Made by a program: the position numbers and the translations under genes. 37,051 bases of DNA from Actinomycetes bacterium (GTDB lineage Bacteria; Actinomycetota; Acidimicrobiia; Acidimicrobiales; RAAP-2): assembly GCA_021779735.1 (NCBI GenBank), contig JAJYAC010000012.1, positions 1-37,051 of the forward strand, in the 5' to 3' direction. Positions within the stretch are counted from its first letter, which is position 1. The number at the start of each line of letters is the position of its first letter. The notes beneath the pieces are model-generated. The model was not told the origin of the DNA. It saw nothing but the letters and a program-made list of their open reading frames with translations, and did not search any database. This document shows positions 15,138 through 23,268 of this stretch, piece by piece.

Positions 15138-16220
15138 ATGTCCGACGGCGATCGCGCCCTCCCCGCGACGTCGGCGTTGGCAGACCCCACCCGCTCGAGT
15201 CTTCGGACTCGGCGGGTGGGGTTGCGCCACGCCGTCGAGGAGCGCCTCTGGCGCGGTGGCGGACGCGTCGCGTCGTGGATTCCCATCGCGGGCCTCAGCC
15301 TCGTCCTCGTCGTTCTCTTCGTCAAGGCGTGGCCGGCCATTCGCTTGAACGGTCTGGGATATTTCAGCGGCTCGCAGTGGCTGCCCGGTAACACGTACGC
15401 CCCCGCGGTGCGCACGCACGGCGTCCTGCACCCCCTGGGAGCGAGCTACGGCGCGTGGCCCCTCGTGTGGGGCACGATCGAGACGTCCGTCATCGCCGTC
15501 GTGATCGCGGTGCCCCTGTCCATCGGCACCGCCCTCGCCCTCACCGAACGTCTGCCGCGTTGGTTGGCCCAGCCGTTGGGATTCCTCGTCGAGATCCTCG
15601 CGGGCATTCCGAGCGTCATCATTGGTCTGTGGGGCGTCCTCGTACTGGGACCTTTTCTCTCTCACCACGTCTACCCGTACGTCGCGAACAACCTGCCCGA
15701 CGTGTGGGGCCTTCGCTACTTCAAGGGTTCGGTGGGCTACGGCGAGGGCCTGCTCACGTCGGGTCTGGTGTTGGCCCTCATGATCGTGCCCATTATTGCC
15801 GCGACGACGCGCGACCTCTTCCTCCAGGTGCCCGCCTTGCCCAAGGAGGGCGCGGAGGCCCTGGGCATGACTGACGCCGAGGTCACGCGGCGAGTGACCA
15901 TTCCCTGGGTGCGCTCGGGCATCATCGGGGCGACCGTCCTCGGCCTCGGTCGAGCCCTCGGCGAAACGATGGCGGTGGCGATGGTGTCGGGCTCGGTGCT
16001 CGGACAAGTCGCGCCGAACATCTACGCGACCATGACCACCATCGCCGCGACCATCGTCAGCCAGCTGGATTCGGCGGCGACTGACGCGACGGGCTTCGCC
16101 ATCTCGAACCTGGCTGAGTCCGGCCTAATACTCGCGGCGATGTCGATCGTGGTCAACGTGGCCGCGCGAGCCATCGTTCGCCGGTCCTCTCGTCTGGCCG
16201 CTCCGGTGGGGCGCGCCTAA
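15138..16220 (+). CDS. pstC: Phosphate ABC transporter permease
   Basis: 360 residues if read from ATG 15138, which touches the pstS stop but has little Shine-Dalgarno support. GTG 15216, just after a hairpin, is an alternative that removes 26 residues. After a 45-residue cytoplasmic head there are six predicted membrane helices. The EAA loop that contacts PstB reads [20 protein letters not shown], and [13 protein letters not shown] marks PstC. It forms the translocation pore with PstA, whose gene overlaps by 1 nt (TAATG). Confidence 0.94.
   Translation: MSDGDRALPATSALADPTRSSLRTRRVGLRHAVEERLWRGGGRVASWIPIAGLSLVLVVLFVKAWPAIRLNGLGYFSGSQWLPGNTYAPAVRTHGVLHPLGASYGAWPLVWGTIETSVIAVVIAVPLSIGTALALTERLPRWLAQPLGFLVEILAGIPSVIIGLWGVLVLGPFLSHHVYPYVANNLPDVWGLRYFKGSVGYGEGLLTSGLVLALMIVPIIAATTRDLFLQVPALPKEGAEALGMTDAEVTRRVTIPWVRSGIIGATVLGLGRALGETMAVAMVSGSVLGQVAPNIYATMTTIAATIVSQLDSAATDATGFAISNLAESGLILAAMSIVVNVAARAIVRRSSRLAAPVGRA
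15185..15221 (+). terminator. Strong hairpin with TTCG loop at the pstS/pstC junction (attenuator candidate)
   Basis: Left arm CCCCACCCGC-T-CGAGTC and right arm GACTCG-GCGGGTGGGG pair over 16 bp with one bulged T, closed by a TTCG tetraloop. Only TT follows, so termination would be partial. It lies 48 nt inside the annotated pstC frame. It could reduce read-through into pstC/pstA or protect the pstS message from 3-prime decay. Confidence 0.65.
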
Positions 16221-17110
16221 TGTCGATCGTCACCCAGTCATACCCCAAGACGAACCTTCGTCGGGCGCGCTCGGTTTTCTACCGGGGATTCTCGCTCCTC
16301 GCACTCGCCCTCGTGGCGGGTCCCGCAATCTGGCTCGTGGCCGGCGTCGTCGTCGAGGCGGTTCCTCATTGGCAGTGGAGCGTTCTCACCACGCTGTCTC
16401 AGGGGACGAGCGGGGGACTCGAGAACGCGTTGCTCGGCACACTGGTTCTCATGGCGGGCGTTCTCGTGCTCGCCGGCGGAGTCGGAGTCCTCACGGGTAT
16501 CTACCTCTCGGAACTGGTGCGCCCGCGCCGCAACGGCGCTCCCGGCGGGGGAGTTTTGCGTATCGCCGTCGACGTGCTGTCGGGATTCCCCTCCATCGTG
16601 TTGGGTTACGTGGGCTACGTCGCCCTGTGCGTGGGCCTGCACTGGGGCTACTCGCTGCTCGCGGCCCTCATCATCTTGTCCTTGATGGTGGTGCCCTACA
16701 TAGCCAAGTCCACCGAATCGGCGCTGCGCCAGGTGCCGACCAATTACCGTGAGGGCGCCGAGGCGCTCGGGATGCCCGTTGGCTACGCGCTTCGTCGCGT
16801 CGTCATCAAGTCGGCGCTTCCGGGCATCGTGACGGGACTGCTCATCGCTCTCGCCGTCGCCGGGGGCGAGACGGCCCCGCTGCTCTACACCGCCGGCGCG
16901 AGCAACAACCTGCCGACGTTTGCTTTCTTGCACCAGCCGATCTCGTACTTGACCTACTACGTGTGGACCGACTACAACCAGCCCACGCCTCAGGCCCACT
17001 ACGTGTCCTACGACGCCGCGCTCATTCTCATCGTCCTCGTCCTCCTTCTCCTCGTGAGTGCGCGCCTCATCGTGGCGCGCACTCAGCGTCACGCTGAGAG
17101 CACCCGGTAA
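16220..17110 (+). CDS. pstA: Phosphate ABC transporter permease
   Basis: 296 residues from ATG 16220, overlapping the pstC stop by 1 nt. It has six predicted membrane helices, an EAA loop ([19 protein letters not shown]) and the PstA-type [15 protein letters not shown] segment before the last periplasmic loop. It pairs with PstC as the phosphate channel. No phoU or pstB follows; the next gene is an unrelated amidase with its own Shine-Dalgarno. Confidence 0.95.
   Translation: MSIVTQSYPKTNLRRARSVFYRGFSLLALALVAGPAIWLVAGVVVEAVPHWQWSVLTTLSQGTSGGLENALLGTLVLMAGVLVLAGGVGVLTGIYLSELVRPRRNGAPGGGVLRIAVDVLSGFPSIVLGYVGYVALCVGLHWGYSLLAALIILSLMVVPYIAKSTESALRQVPTNYREGAEALGMPVGYALRRVVIKSALPGIVTGLLIALAVAGGETAPLLYTAGASNNLPTFAFLHQPISYLTYYVWTDYNQPTPQAHYVSYDAALILIVLVLLLLVSARLIVARTQRHAESTR
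17055..17085 (+). repeat. Perfect inverted repeat at the 3-prime end of pstA
   Basis: Arms TGAGTGCGCGCC and GGCGCGCACTCA (12 bp, 7-nt loop) lie within the last codons of pstA. A second small palindrome (CTCAGCGT-C-ACGCTGAG, 17082-17098) overlaps its right arm. No T-run follows, so it may be a 3-prime-end stabiliser or a weak terminator of the pst transcript. Confidence 0.5.
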
Positions 17111-17155
17111 GACTCTCGGCCTGTGGCAGAGTGGCCGCAGGGGATTGGGGGAGAA

Positions 17156-18553
17156 ATGACGGAACTTTGGCAGCACTCGGCGGCGACGCTCGCGAGCATG
17201 ATCGCGCGAGGTGAAACCTCCTCACGCGAAGTCGTCGAGGCTCACCTGGCGCGCATTGAGGCCGTGAATCCGCGCGTGAACGCGATCGTCGAAATTCGCC
17301 CCGATGAGGTGCGACGCGCGGCTGATGCGGCTGACGCCCAACGTCGTGGCGGCGCCCCCCTGGGTGCCCTGCACGGCGTCCCGGTGACCGTCAAGTCAAA
17401 CATCGACGTCGCGGGCTACGCCACGAACGAGGGGTCGGCGGCCCTGCGCGACTTCATGGCGAGCGAGGACGCGCCGGTCGTCGAGCGCATACGCGGGGCC
17501 GGCGCGATCGTGCTCGCGCGCACCAACATGCCCGACCTGGGGCTTCGCGTGAACACCGAGTCGTCTCTCTACGGCGCCACGCACAACCCGTGGCGCCACG
17601 GGCTCACCGCCGGGGGATCCTCGGGTGGGGAAGCCGCCGCCCTCGCCGCGGGCATGACACCCCTGGGTCTGGGCAACGACATCGGCGGCTCGCTGCGCAA
17701 CCCCGCCTACGCGTGCGGCGTCGCCTCGATCAAGCCGTCGCGAGGTCGCGTGCCCGAGGGCAATCCCAGCGCTGCGGTCGAGACCGCTCTCAACGGGCAG
17801 CTGATGGCTGTCGAGGGAGTGCTCGCGCGGCACGTGGCCGACGTACGCCTGGGACTGACCTGCGTGATGGGTTCGCACCGGCGCGACCCCCAGGCGATCG
17901 ACGCGCCCCTCGAGGGCCGTCCCATGGCCCGGCGCGTCGCCCTCGTGCCGCGCCCCGCGGGCGGTGAGACCCACCCGCACATCGAAGAGGGGGTGCGCAT
18001 AGCCGGTCGAGCCCTCGAGGCAGCCGGCTACGAGGTCGAGGAGATCGAGCCCCCCATGCTGGTCGACGCCTACTTCGCGTGGGTCGAACTGATGTCGGCG
18101 AACTTGAACGTGATGGTGCCACTCGTCGCGCCCTTCATGGGCGAGGGTGGACGACGCTTCCTCGAGTTGACCAACGTCGAGTTCCCGCCGGCGACCGAGG
18201 AGTCGATGTTTCACATGCACGTGACTCGCTTTCGCATCGCGAGGGCCTGGCGCACGTTCATGGAGGACTATCCGCTCATCGTCGGACCGACGTGGACTCA
18301 GCCACCCTTCGCTCACGGCTTCGACATCGAGAGCACCGAGAGTGCGATGGAGGTCGCCGAGACGTTTCGCTTCGTGCTGCCGGCCAATCTGATGGGTCTG
18401 CCGGCGGCGTGTGTGCCGACGGGCGTCGCCGACGGTCTGCCGACCGGTGCGCAGATCATCGGCGTGCCCTTTCGCGAGGACCTCTGCCTCGACGCGGCGC
18501 AAGTCGTGGAGTCGTCGGTGGGGGTCCTCACGCCCATCGACCCCCGGGACTGA
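17156..18553 (+). CDS. Amidase (amidase-signature family)
   Basis: 465 residues from ATG 17156, with GGGGGAG just upstream; a start at 17123 is less well placed. The catalytic Ser-cisSer-Lys triad is complete: Lys80 in VTVKSN, cis-Ser155 in AGGSSGGEAA, and nucleophile Ser179 in DIGGSLR. The length fits the family. The substrate of such enzymes varies widely (aryl amides, urea derivatives, N-acyl amides). There are no gatB/gatC genes nearby and the substrate part is unlike GatA, so a catabolic or detoxifying amidase is more likely. It is translationally coupled to a GNAT gene (TGATG). Confidence 0.9.
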   Translation: MTELWQHSAATLASMIARGETSSREVVEAHLARIEAVNPRVNAIVEIRPDEVRRAADAADAQRRGGAPLGALHGVPVTVKSNIDVAGYATNEGSAALRDFMASEDAPVVERIRGAGAIVLARTNMPDLGLRVNTESSLYGATHNPWRHGLTAGGSSGGEAAALAAGMTPLGLGNDIGGSLRNPAYACGVASIKPSRGRVPEGNPSAAVETALNGQLMAVEGVLARHVADVRLGLTCVMGSHRRDPQAIDAPLEGRPMARRVALVPRPAGGETHPHIEEGVRIAGRALEAAGYEVEEIEPPMLVDAYFAWVELMSANLNVMVPLVAPFMGEGGRRFLELTNVEFPPATEESMFHMHVTRFRIARAWRTFMEDYPLIVGPTWTQPPFAHGFDIESTESAMEVAETFRFVLPANLMGLPAACVPTGVADGLPTGAQIIGVPFREDLCLDAAQVVESSVGVLTPIDPRD

Positions 18554-19011
18554 TGGGCGTTCTCGTTCGCCCGATCGCCCGCCACCAGGTGAGAGACGCG
18601 GCGCGCATCATTGAAGAGGGCACGTTGGCCGTTGACGCCGAGCACCCCGAGCACGAGGACGCCTACTGGGCAGCCGTGCTCGAAACGCGCGAGCGGAATG
18701 GGGACGTGCTGGTCGCGCTCGAGGGCGACGTCGTTCTCGGGGTCTGTCAGGTGATCATCTTTCGTCACTTCCAGAACACGGCGGGGCGTTGCGCGGAACT
18801 CGAGAGCGTCTACGTGCGAGGCGACCGACGCGGTGAGGGGATTGGCGCCGCGCTGCTCGCCCACGCCGAGGCCCTGGCCCGTGGCGCCGGTTGCTACCGC
18901 GTGCAGCTCACCAGCCGGCGCGTGCGCGTCGACGCCCACCGCTTCTACCTGGCCCACGGGTACGAGCAGGCGTCGCTCGGTTTTCGCAAGTCCCTAGTGG
19001 ACCTCGCGTAG
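18553..19011 (+). CDS. GNAT-family N-acetyltransferase
   Basis: 152 residues from ATG 18553, overlapping the amidase stop by 1 nt. The acetyl-CoA-binding motif A is clear: ESVYVRGDRRGEGIGAALL, with R-x-x-G-x-G-x-G/A at about residues 96-102. The C-terminal RFYLAHGYE is the usual GNAT ending. It transfers acetyl to an amine; the acceptor is unknown. The pairing with an amidase could mean both act on one amine/amide, which is speculation. The 3-prime end overlaps the convergent carbonic anhydrase by 18 bp. Confidence 0.88.
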   Translation: MGVLVRPIARHQVRDAARIIEEGTLAVDAEHPEHEDAYWAAVLETRERNGDVLVALEGDVVLGVCQVIIFRHFQNTAGRCAELESVYVRGDRRGEGIGAALLAHAEALARGAGCYRVQLTSRRVRVDAHRFYLAHGYEQASLGFRKSLVDLA

Positions 19012-19482
19012 AGCTCCGTCATCGACGTCGAAGACGAAACCTCGAATCTCCGCGTCGTCGACAAATCGACTCGCGCGCAGGGTCGCCACCGTCTCGCGCA
19101 CGTCGGCGTCAACGTCACGGTAGGCGCCGAGGCGAAACGGGGGACGCTCCCCGAGGCTCTGCTCGAGTTGGGTCTGGAGCTCGTCCTCGTCGAAGGACTC
19201 GAGTCCGCAGCGAGTGTGGTGAATCACCATCACCGCGCGCGTGCGCAGGAGTCGTTGGCTGAGCAGGAGCGAGCGGATGGCGTCGTCGCTCGCGATGCCG
19301 CCGGCGTTGCGAATGAGGTGAACCTCACCCAAGTCGAGACCGAGGGCGCCAAAGAGGTCGAGGCGCGAGTCCATGCAGGTCAGCACCGCGAGGTGCAGTT
19401 GGGGAATCGTCGGCATCTCGCGGTGCCCGTGACGCTGCACGTACTCGCGATTGTGCGTGAGAAGGTCGTCGATCACACTCAT
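18994..19482 (-). CDS. Beta-carbonic anhydrase
   Basis: 162 residues from ATG 19482. Zinc ligands and the Asp/Arg pair are seen as C36-M-D38-S-R40 and H89-T-R-C92, followed by G. RNAGG (58-62) is also conserved. It interconverts CO2 and bicarbonate in the cytoplasm. It is close in size and motifs to the small mycobacterial beta-class enzymes. The start has no Shine-Dalgarno, but TAGGAT ends 6 nt upstream, so the message is probably leaderless. Confidence 0.92.
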   Translation of the reverse strand: MSVIDDLLTHNREYVQRHGHREMPTIPQLHLAVLTCMDSRLDLFGALGLDLGEVHLIRNAGGIASDDAIRSLLLSQRLLRTRAVMVIHHTRCGLESFDEDELQTQLEQSLGERPPFRLGAYRDVDADVRETVATLRASRFVDDAEIRGFVFDVDDGALREVH

Positions 19483-19488
19483 GGGGCC

Positions 19489-19494
19489 ATCCTA
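19489..19494 (-). promoter_or_regulatory. -10 hexamer TAGGAT of a leaderless carbonic anhydrase transcript
   Basis: Minus strand: TAGGAT, six nt (GGCCCC), ATG 19482. Confidence 0.55.
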
Positions 19495-19532
19495 GGAAGA
19501 GGTCGTCACTACGCTGCCGGTAGGAGGTTGTG

Positions 19533-19886
19533 ATGAAGAGCAACGATGAAGTGCGCGCGGAACTGCGCCAGCCCGCCCTCGACCTGCGAGCGATGATCCC
19601 CGAGGTCTTGAAGGGTTACTCGGAGATGGCGCGAGCGGCTTTCGGTGACGGCGAGCTGCCCGCGAAGATGAAGGAACTCCTCGCCCTGGTCATCGCGGTG
19701 ACTCGCGAGTGCGATGGCTGCGTGGTGAGTCACGCGCGAGGCGCGGCCTCGCGTGGCGCGACGCGCCAGGAGGTGGCCGAGGCGATGGGCGTGGCGATCA
19801 CGATGAACGGCGGGCCGGGCACGGTGTGGGGTCCGCGAGCCCTGCGCGCCTTCGACGAGGCGCTGGCGGCGCGAAAGGTCGACTAG
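19533..19886 (+). CDS. Carboxymuconolactone-decarboxylase/AhpD-like protein
   Basis: 117 residues from ATG 19533, where AGGAGG (19522-19527) is 5 nt upstream; GTG 19530 would be too close. The core motif is ECDGCVVSHARGA, the C-x-x-C...H pattern of AhpD-like redox-active CMD proteins, within an all-helical domain. Such proteins are peroxidase partners or of unknown catalytic role; true gamma-carboxymuconolactone decarboxylases lack the CxxC. A thiol-based antioxidant role is the more likely reading. The stop shares CTAG with the P450 gene. Confidence 0.85.
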   Translation: MKSNDEVRAELRQPALDLRAMIPEVLKGYSEMARAAFGDGELPAKMKELLALVIAVTRECDGCVVSHARGAASRGATRQEVAEAMGVAITMNGGPGTVWGPRALRAFDEALAARKVD

Positions 19887-21139
19887 AAGGCGTAGGGCAA
19901 CTGCGTGATGCCGTTGACGAAACTCGAGGCCAGCTGGCGCGGCGCGCCCGTCATGGCGATCTGGGGCGCTCGGCGCAAGAGTTCGCGCCACATGACCGTG
20001 ATCTCGCGGCGCGCGAGGTGGGCGCCGAGACAAAAGTGTGGTCCCGGCGCGCCGAAGCCGAAGTGGTCGTTGGGGCTACGAGTGACGTCAAATGCGTCGG
20101 GGCGAACAAAAGCTTCCTCGTCGCGGTTGGCGGAGTTGTAGAAGAGCAGAACCTTGTCGCCCGCGGCGAGGTCGACGCCTGAGAGGGTGTAGTCGCTCGC
20201 GAGCGTGCGGCGCATCCAGATCACCGGCGAGGCCCAGCGCACGATCTCGTCCACGGCACTCTTGGCGTGAACGTCGTAGTCGGCGAGCAGCGTGGCGCGC
20301 TGGGCGGGGTGCTCGGTGAGCGCCACGAGGGCGTGCGCGAGAGCGGTGCGCGTCGTCTCATTGCCGGCGGTCACCAAGAGCACGAAGAATGACGCGAGCT
20401 CTTGTTGACTGAGTCGCTCGGACTCGACTTCAGCATTCACGAGTGCACTCGTGATGTCGTCGATCGGGTTCTTCACGCGATACGCGCCAAGTTCTTCCAT
20501 GATCGCGGTCAACGCCGCTCCGGCTTCGAGGAAGGCGACCACGGCGTCGGTACCCTCGGGGACGATCTCGGGATCGCCCATGGAGAGGATCACGTTCGAG
20601 GCTCGAAGTACGGTGGCGAATTCGCTGCGGGGAACGCCCATCATGGTGCAGATGATCTCGAGGGGGAAGGGCGCGGCGAGGTCGGTGACGAAGTCGCCCG
20701 TCCCGCTCGCCATGGCGTCGGCGATCATCCGATCGGCCAAGACCTCAATGGAGTCCTCGATCGCCGCGACGGTGCGAGGGTTGAAGGCGTTGGCCACGAT
20801 GCGTCGCAGGCGGGCGTGCTTGGGGTTGTCCGTGGAGATCATGCCCGAGAAGTACTCGACCATCTCGGGGGGCAGGTCGAGGATGGACACCGCGCCGGGT
20901 CCCGAGGTGAAGACCTCGGGGTGACGCGAGGCCGTCGCCACGTCGCGGTGGCGCGTCAGCGCGTAGTAGCCCGGGCCCGGGGGAAACTCGACCGCGGTGT
21001 TCTCAATCGCCGGCTCGTCGAAGAAGGCGATGGGCCTCTCCGCGCGCAGGGTCGCAAAAGCGGTCTCTCGCTCGGCCCACGGCCGGCGCCAGAAATCGAG
21101 GTCTGAGAGGTTGATCTCCTCTACGCGCTCGGGGTTCAT
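19883..21139 (-). CDS. Cytochrome P450 (CYP124/142/125-like)
   Basis: 418 residues from ATG 21139. Signatures: I-helix AGNETT (258-263), ExxR as EIVR (298-301), and haem loop FGFGAPGPHFCLG with axial Cys370. The loop and the C-terminal SSFVNGITQLP resemble actinobacterial P450s that hydroxylate the side chain of sterols or methyl-branched lipids (CYP124, CYP142, CYP125). There is no membrane helix, as expected for bacterial P450s using ferredoxin partners. No ferredoxin gene is adjacent. A steroid or branched-lipid substrate is inferred from similarity only. Confidence 0.9.
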   Translation of the reverse strand: MNPERVEEINLSDLDFWRRPWAERETAFATLRAERPIAFFDEPAIENTAVEFPPGPGYYALTRHRDVATASRHPEVFTSGPGAVSILDLPPEMVEYFSGMISTDNPKHARLRRIVANAFNPRTVAAIEDSIEVLADRMIADAMASGTGDFVTDLAAPFPLEIICTMMGVPRSEFATVLRASNVILSMGDPEIVPEGTDAVVAFLEAGAALTAIMEELGAYRVKNPIDDITSALVNAEVESERLSQQELASFFVLLVTAGNETTRTALAHALVALTEHPAQRATLLADYDVHAKSAVDEIVRWASPVIWMRRTLASDYTLSGVDLAAGDKVLLFYNSANRDEEAFVRPDAFDVTRSPNDHFGFGAPGPHFCLGAHLARREITVMWRELLRRAPQIAMTGAPRQLASSFVNGITQLPYAF

Positions 21140-21145
21140 CGGTTC

Positions 21146-21151
21146 ATCGTA
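21146..21151 (-). promoter_or_regulatory. -10 hexamer TACGAT of a leaderless P450 transcript
   Basis: Minus strand: TACGAT, six nt (GAACCG), ATG 21139. No Shine-Dalgarno. Confidence 0.5.
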
Positions 21152-21185
21152 TCGAGGCGTCGGTCACGGCGGGGGAGTTTCCCGG

Positions 21186-21191
21186 CAGACT
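21186..21191 (+). promoter_or_regulatory. -10-like CAGACT before the Nfu-type gene
   Basis: CAGACT ends 6 nt before GTG 21198, the same spacing as other leaderless candidates, although the first base is C rather than T. Confidence 0.35.
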
Positions 21192-21197
21192 GGGGCG

Positions 21198-21527
21198 GTG
21201 GAACTGACCGACGACGAGCGCGCGAAGCGACTCCAAGCACTCAACAAGCTGCTCGACCTGATGCGTCCGGCCGTCCAGGCCGACGGGGGCGACCTCGTGC
21301 TGGTGCGCGCCGACGTCGAGACGGGGGTCGTGGAGGTCCAGCTCCAGGGGGCCTGCTCGAGTTGTGCGATCTCGTCCTCGACGCTCCAGGGCGGCGTCAC
21401 GCGGATCTTGACCGATCGCCTGCACTGGGTGACCGAGGTCATCGGCGGCGTCGACGAGTCGATGGACCCCGAAGACTCGATGTCCCTGGGTACCGGCGGT
21501 TACGTGCCGCGCTACCAGACCCTCTAG
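21198..21527 (+). CDS. NifU C-terminal-domain (Nfu-type) Fe-S scaffold/carrier protein
   Basis: 109 residues from GTG 21198. The Nfu domain is recognised by LMRPAVQADGGDL near residue 20 and the cluster-binding Cys pair in GACSSCAISSSTL, which binds a [4Fe-4S] cluster between two subunits. It delivers clusters to apo-proteins in the cytoplasm. There is a short C-terminal extension of about 30 residues, rich in Gly/Tyr. The gene is divergent from the P450 with 58 bp between starts. No suf or isc genes are adjacent. Confidence 0.88.
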   Translation: MELTDDERAKRLQALNKLLDLMRPAVQADGGDLVLVRADVETGVVEVQLQGACSSCAISSSTLQGGVTRILTDRLHWVTEVIGGVDESMDPEDSMSLGTGGYVPRYQTL

Positions 21528-21576
21528 CGATACCGCGCGGCCACGGTCTCGGCGTCACGTCAGGCGCGTCGTGGAC

Positions 21577-21582
21577 TATTAT
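21577..21582 (+). promoter_or_regulatory. -10 hexamer TATTAT of the marR-MFS operon
   Basis: TATTAT is close to consensus and predicts a transcription start near 21589, inside the palindromic operator at 21583-21599. The -35 region is poor (GTCACG). Confidence 0.5.
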
Positions 21583-21599
21583 TTAGTTAGGTGAACTAA
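21583..21599 (+). promoter_or_regulatory. MarR operator candidate overlapping ribosome site and start codon
   Basis: A perfect inverted repeat, TTAGTT-AGGTG-AACTAA. The spacer AGGTG is also the Shine-Dalgarno and the last A is the first base of ATG 21599. MarR dimers typically bind such 15-18-bp palindromes, so autorepression is likely. Confidence 0.65.
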
Positions 21600-22030
21600 T
21601 GGATTCGATCGAGACGACTTCGGACACGGCGGCCAGGCTGCGTCGAGCGGTCACGCGTCTCAATCGCCGCCTGCGCACGTCCTCCCTCGGCGGGGTAACT
21701 CCGGCGCAGGCGTCCCTGCTCGCCCTCGTGGACTCGCTCGAGAACCCGTCGCTGGGCGACCTCGCCGCGGCGGAACAGATTCAGCCCCCGTCGGTGACAC
21801 GCCTCATCCGTGCGATGCAGGCCCAAGAGCTCGTCGTGTGCTCGAGGGATCCCGAGGACCGCCGCTGTACGCGAGTGCGACTCACCTCGCGAGGAAAGCG
21901 CGAGATCACGGCGATTCGTCAGCGCAAGACCGCCTTTCTCGAGAGACGGCTCCAGTCGCTCTCGCCCGCCGAGCGCGAACGGGCGCTCGAAGTGGCCCTC
22001 TTCCTCGAGCACCTGCTGGAGGCGGAGTGA
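21599..22030 (+). CDS. MarR-family transcriptional regulator
   Basis: 143 residues from ATG 21599, with AGGTG 5 nt upstream. The winged helix is clear: recognition region LGDLAAAEQIQPPSVTRLI, then the wing SRDPEDRRCTRVRLT, the family hallmark D-x-R. Flanking helices make the dimer interface. It probably represses itself and the downstream MFS exporter, whose GTG overlaps its stop (GTGA). The ligand is unknown but is often a phenolic or a drug exported by the partner. No Cys redox switch is evident apart from single Cys residues around the wing. Confidence 0.92.
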   Translation: MDSIETTSDTAARLRRAVTRLNRRLRTSSLGGVTPAQASLLALVDSLENPSLGDLAAAEQIQPPSVTRLIRAMQAQELVVCSRDPEDRRCTRVRLTSRGKREITAIRQRKTAFLERRLQSLSPAERERALEVALFLEHLLEAE

Positions 22031-23268
22031 ACGCCGCCCGCTCCTTTAAGACCAAGACCTTCGCCGCCTTGAGCGTGCGGAACTTTCGCCTCTACGTCTT
22101 TGGTCAGCTCGTGTCGGTGTCGGGCACCTGGATGCAGTCGGTCGCCCAGGGCTGGCTCATCTTGCAGATCTCAGGCTCGTCGATTGACCTCGGCATCGCG
22201 GTGGCGCTGCAGTACGTGCCGATGTTGGTGATCGGCTCCTACGGCGGCGTCATCGCTGATCGCCACGACAAGCGCACCATCCTCTACGCCACGCAGGGTG
22301 GCGCGGGGTTGCTGGCGCTGGCGTTGGGCGTCATGGTCACGACGCACCACGTCAGCATTGGGGCGGTCTACGTGCTCGCCTCGCTGCTGGGCATCGTCAA
22401 CCTCTTTGACGTGCCGGCGCGCCAGGCGTTCGTCCAACAGATGGTCGGTCGCGACCTCATCGCCAACGCCGTGAGTCTCAACAGTGTGCTGATGAACGCG
22501 GGACGACTCATCGGCCCGGGGATTGCGACCGCTTTCATCGCCGCGCTGGGCACGGCGGTGTGCTTCTACGCCAACGCCGCGTCCTACGTGGCGGTGCTGG
22601 TGGCCCTGGCACTCATGCGCCGGGGCGAGTTCCTGCCGATGAAGACGGTGCCTCGCGAGAAAGGTCAGTTGCGACTCGGCCTGGCCTACGTGCGCGCGAA
22701 CCCCGAGTTGCGCCGCGCGCTCATCGCCGTGGCGATTTCGGGAACCTTCGCCTTCAACTTCACCGTGACCTTGCCCGTGCTCGCTCACACGACGTTCCAC
22801 GAGCGCACGGCGGCGCAGTACGGGCTGCTCATGGGCGCCATGGGTCTGGGGGCCATCATCGGGGGACTCGTCATCGCGTACCGTTCACGGCCCACGCTCG
22901 CGCTGCTCACGGTCCTCGCGCTGGGCTTTGGCACGTCGCTGACGCTCGTGGCTCTCGCGCCGACCATGCTGTGGGCCGAGTTGCTCATGATCCCCACCGG
23001 CGCGTTCTCGGTGGCCTTCGTCTCGACCGGCAACGCGATCCTCCAGCTCAACTCCTCGAGCGCGATGCGCGGCCGGGTGATGAGCCTCTACGGCATCGCG
23101 TTCTTTGGCACGACGCCCATCGGCGCTCCCCTCATCGGATTGGTCATCCGCGCGAGCGACCCCCGCACCGGGCTCCTCGTGGGTTCGATCCTGACGCTGG
23201 CGGTGGGCGCGTGGCTCGCCGTGACAGTGGCGCGCTCGTCGGCGCGCTCGCTCGAGCCCGTCGCCTAG
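22027..23268 (+). CDS. MFS exporter (DHA3/EntS-like)
   Basis: 413 residues from GTG 22027, overlapping the marR stop by 4 nt. About 11-12 membrane helices are visible. The N-terminal NFRLYVFGQLVSVSGTWMQ and the loop-2 motif GGVIADRHDKRTIL (variant of the MFS motif A) match the MFS_3/EntS group of exporters of siderophores and small hydrophobic compounds. The substrate is not predictable. Co-transcription with a MarR gene suggests substrate-induced efflux. It converges with an acyl-CoA dehydrogenase, sharing CTAG at 23265-23268. Confidence 0.88.
   Translation: MNAARSFKTKTFAALSVRNFRLYVFGQLVSVSGTWMQSVAQGWLILQISGSSIDLGIAVALQYVPMLVIGSYGGVIADRHDKRTILYATQGGAGLLALALGVMVTTHHVSIGAVYVLASLLGIVNLFDVPARQAFVQQMVGRDLIANAVSLNSVLMNAGRLIGPGIATAFIAALGTAVCFYANAASYVAVLVALALMRRGEFLPMKTVPREKGQLRLGLAYVRANPELRRALIAVAISGTFAFNFTVTLPVLAHTTFHERTAAQYGLLMGAMGLGAIIGGLVIAYRSRPTLALLTVLALGFGTSLTLVALAPTMLWAELLMIPTGAFSVAFVSTGNAILQLNSSSAMRGRVMSLYGIAFFGTTPIGAPLIGLVIRASDPRTGLLVGSILTLAVGAWLAVTVARSSARSLEPVA

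Noticed and set aside
14622..16007. 461-residue open frame on the minus strand across pstS/pstC
   Set aside because: It is the antisense of well-supported pst genes; its composition (His/Arg/Asp-rich, no motif) is typical of a shadow frame in GC-rich DNA.
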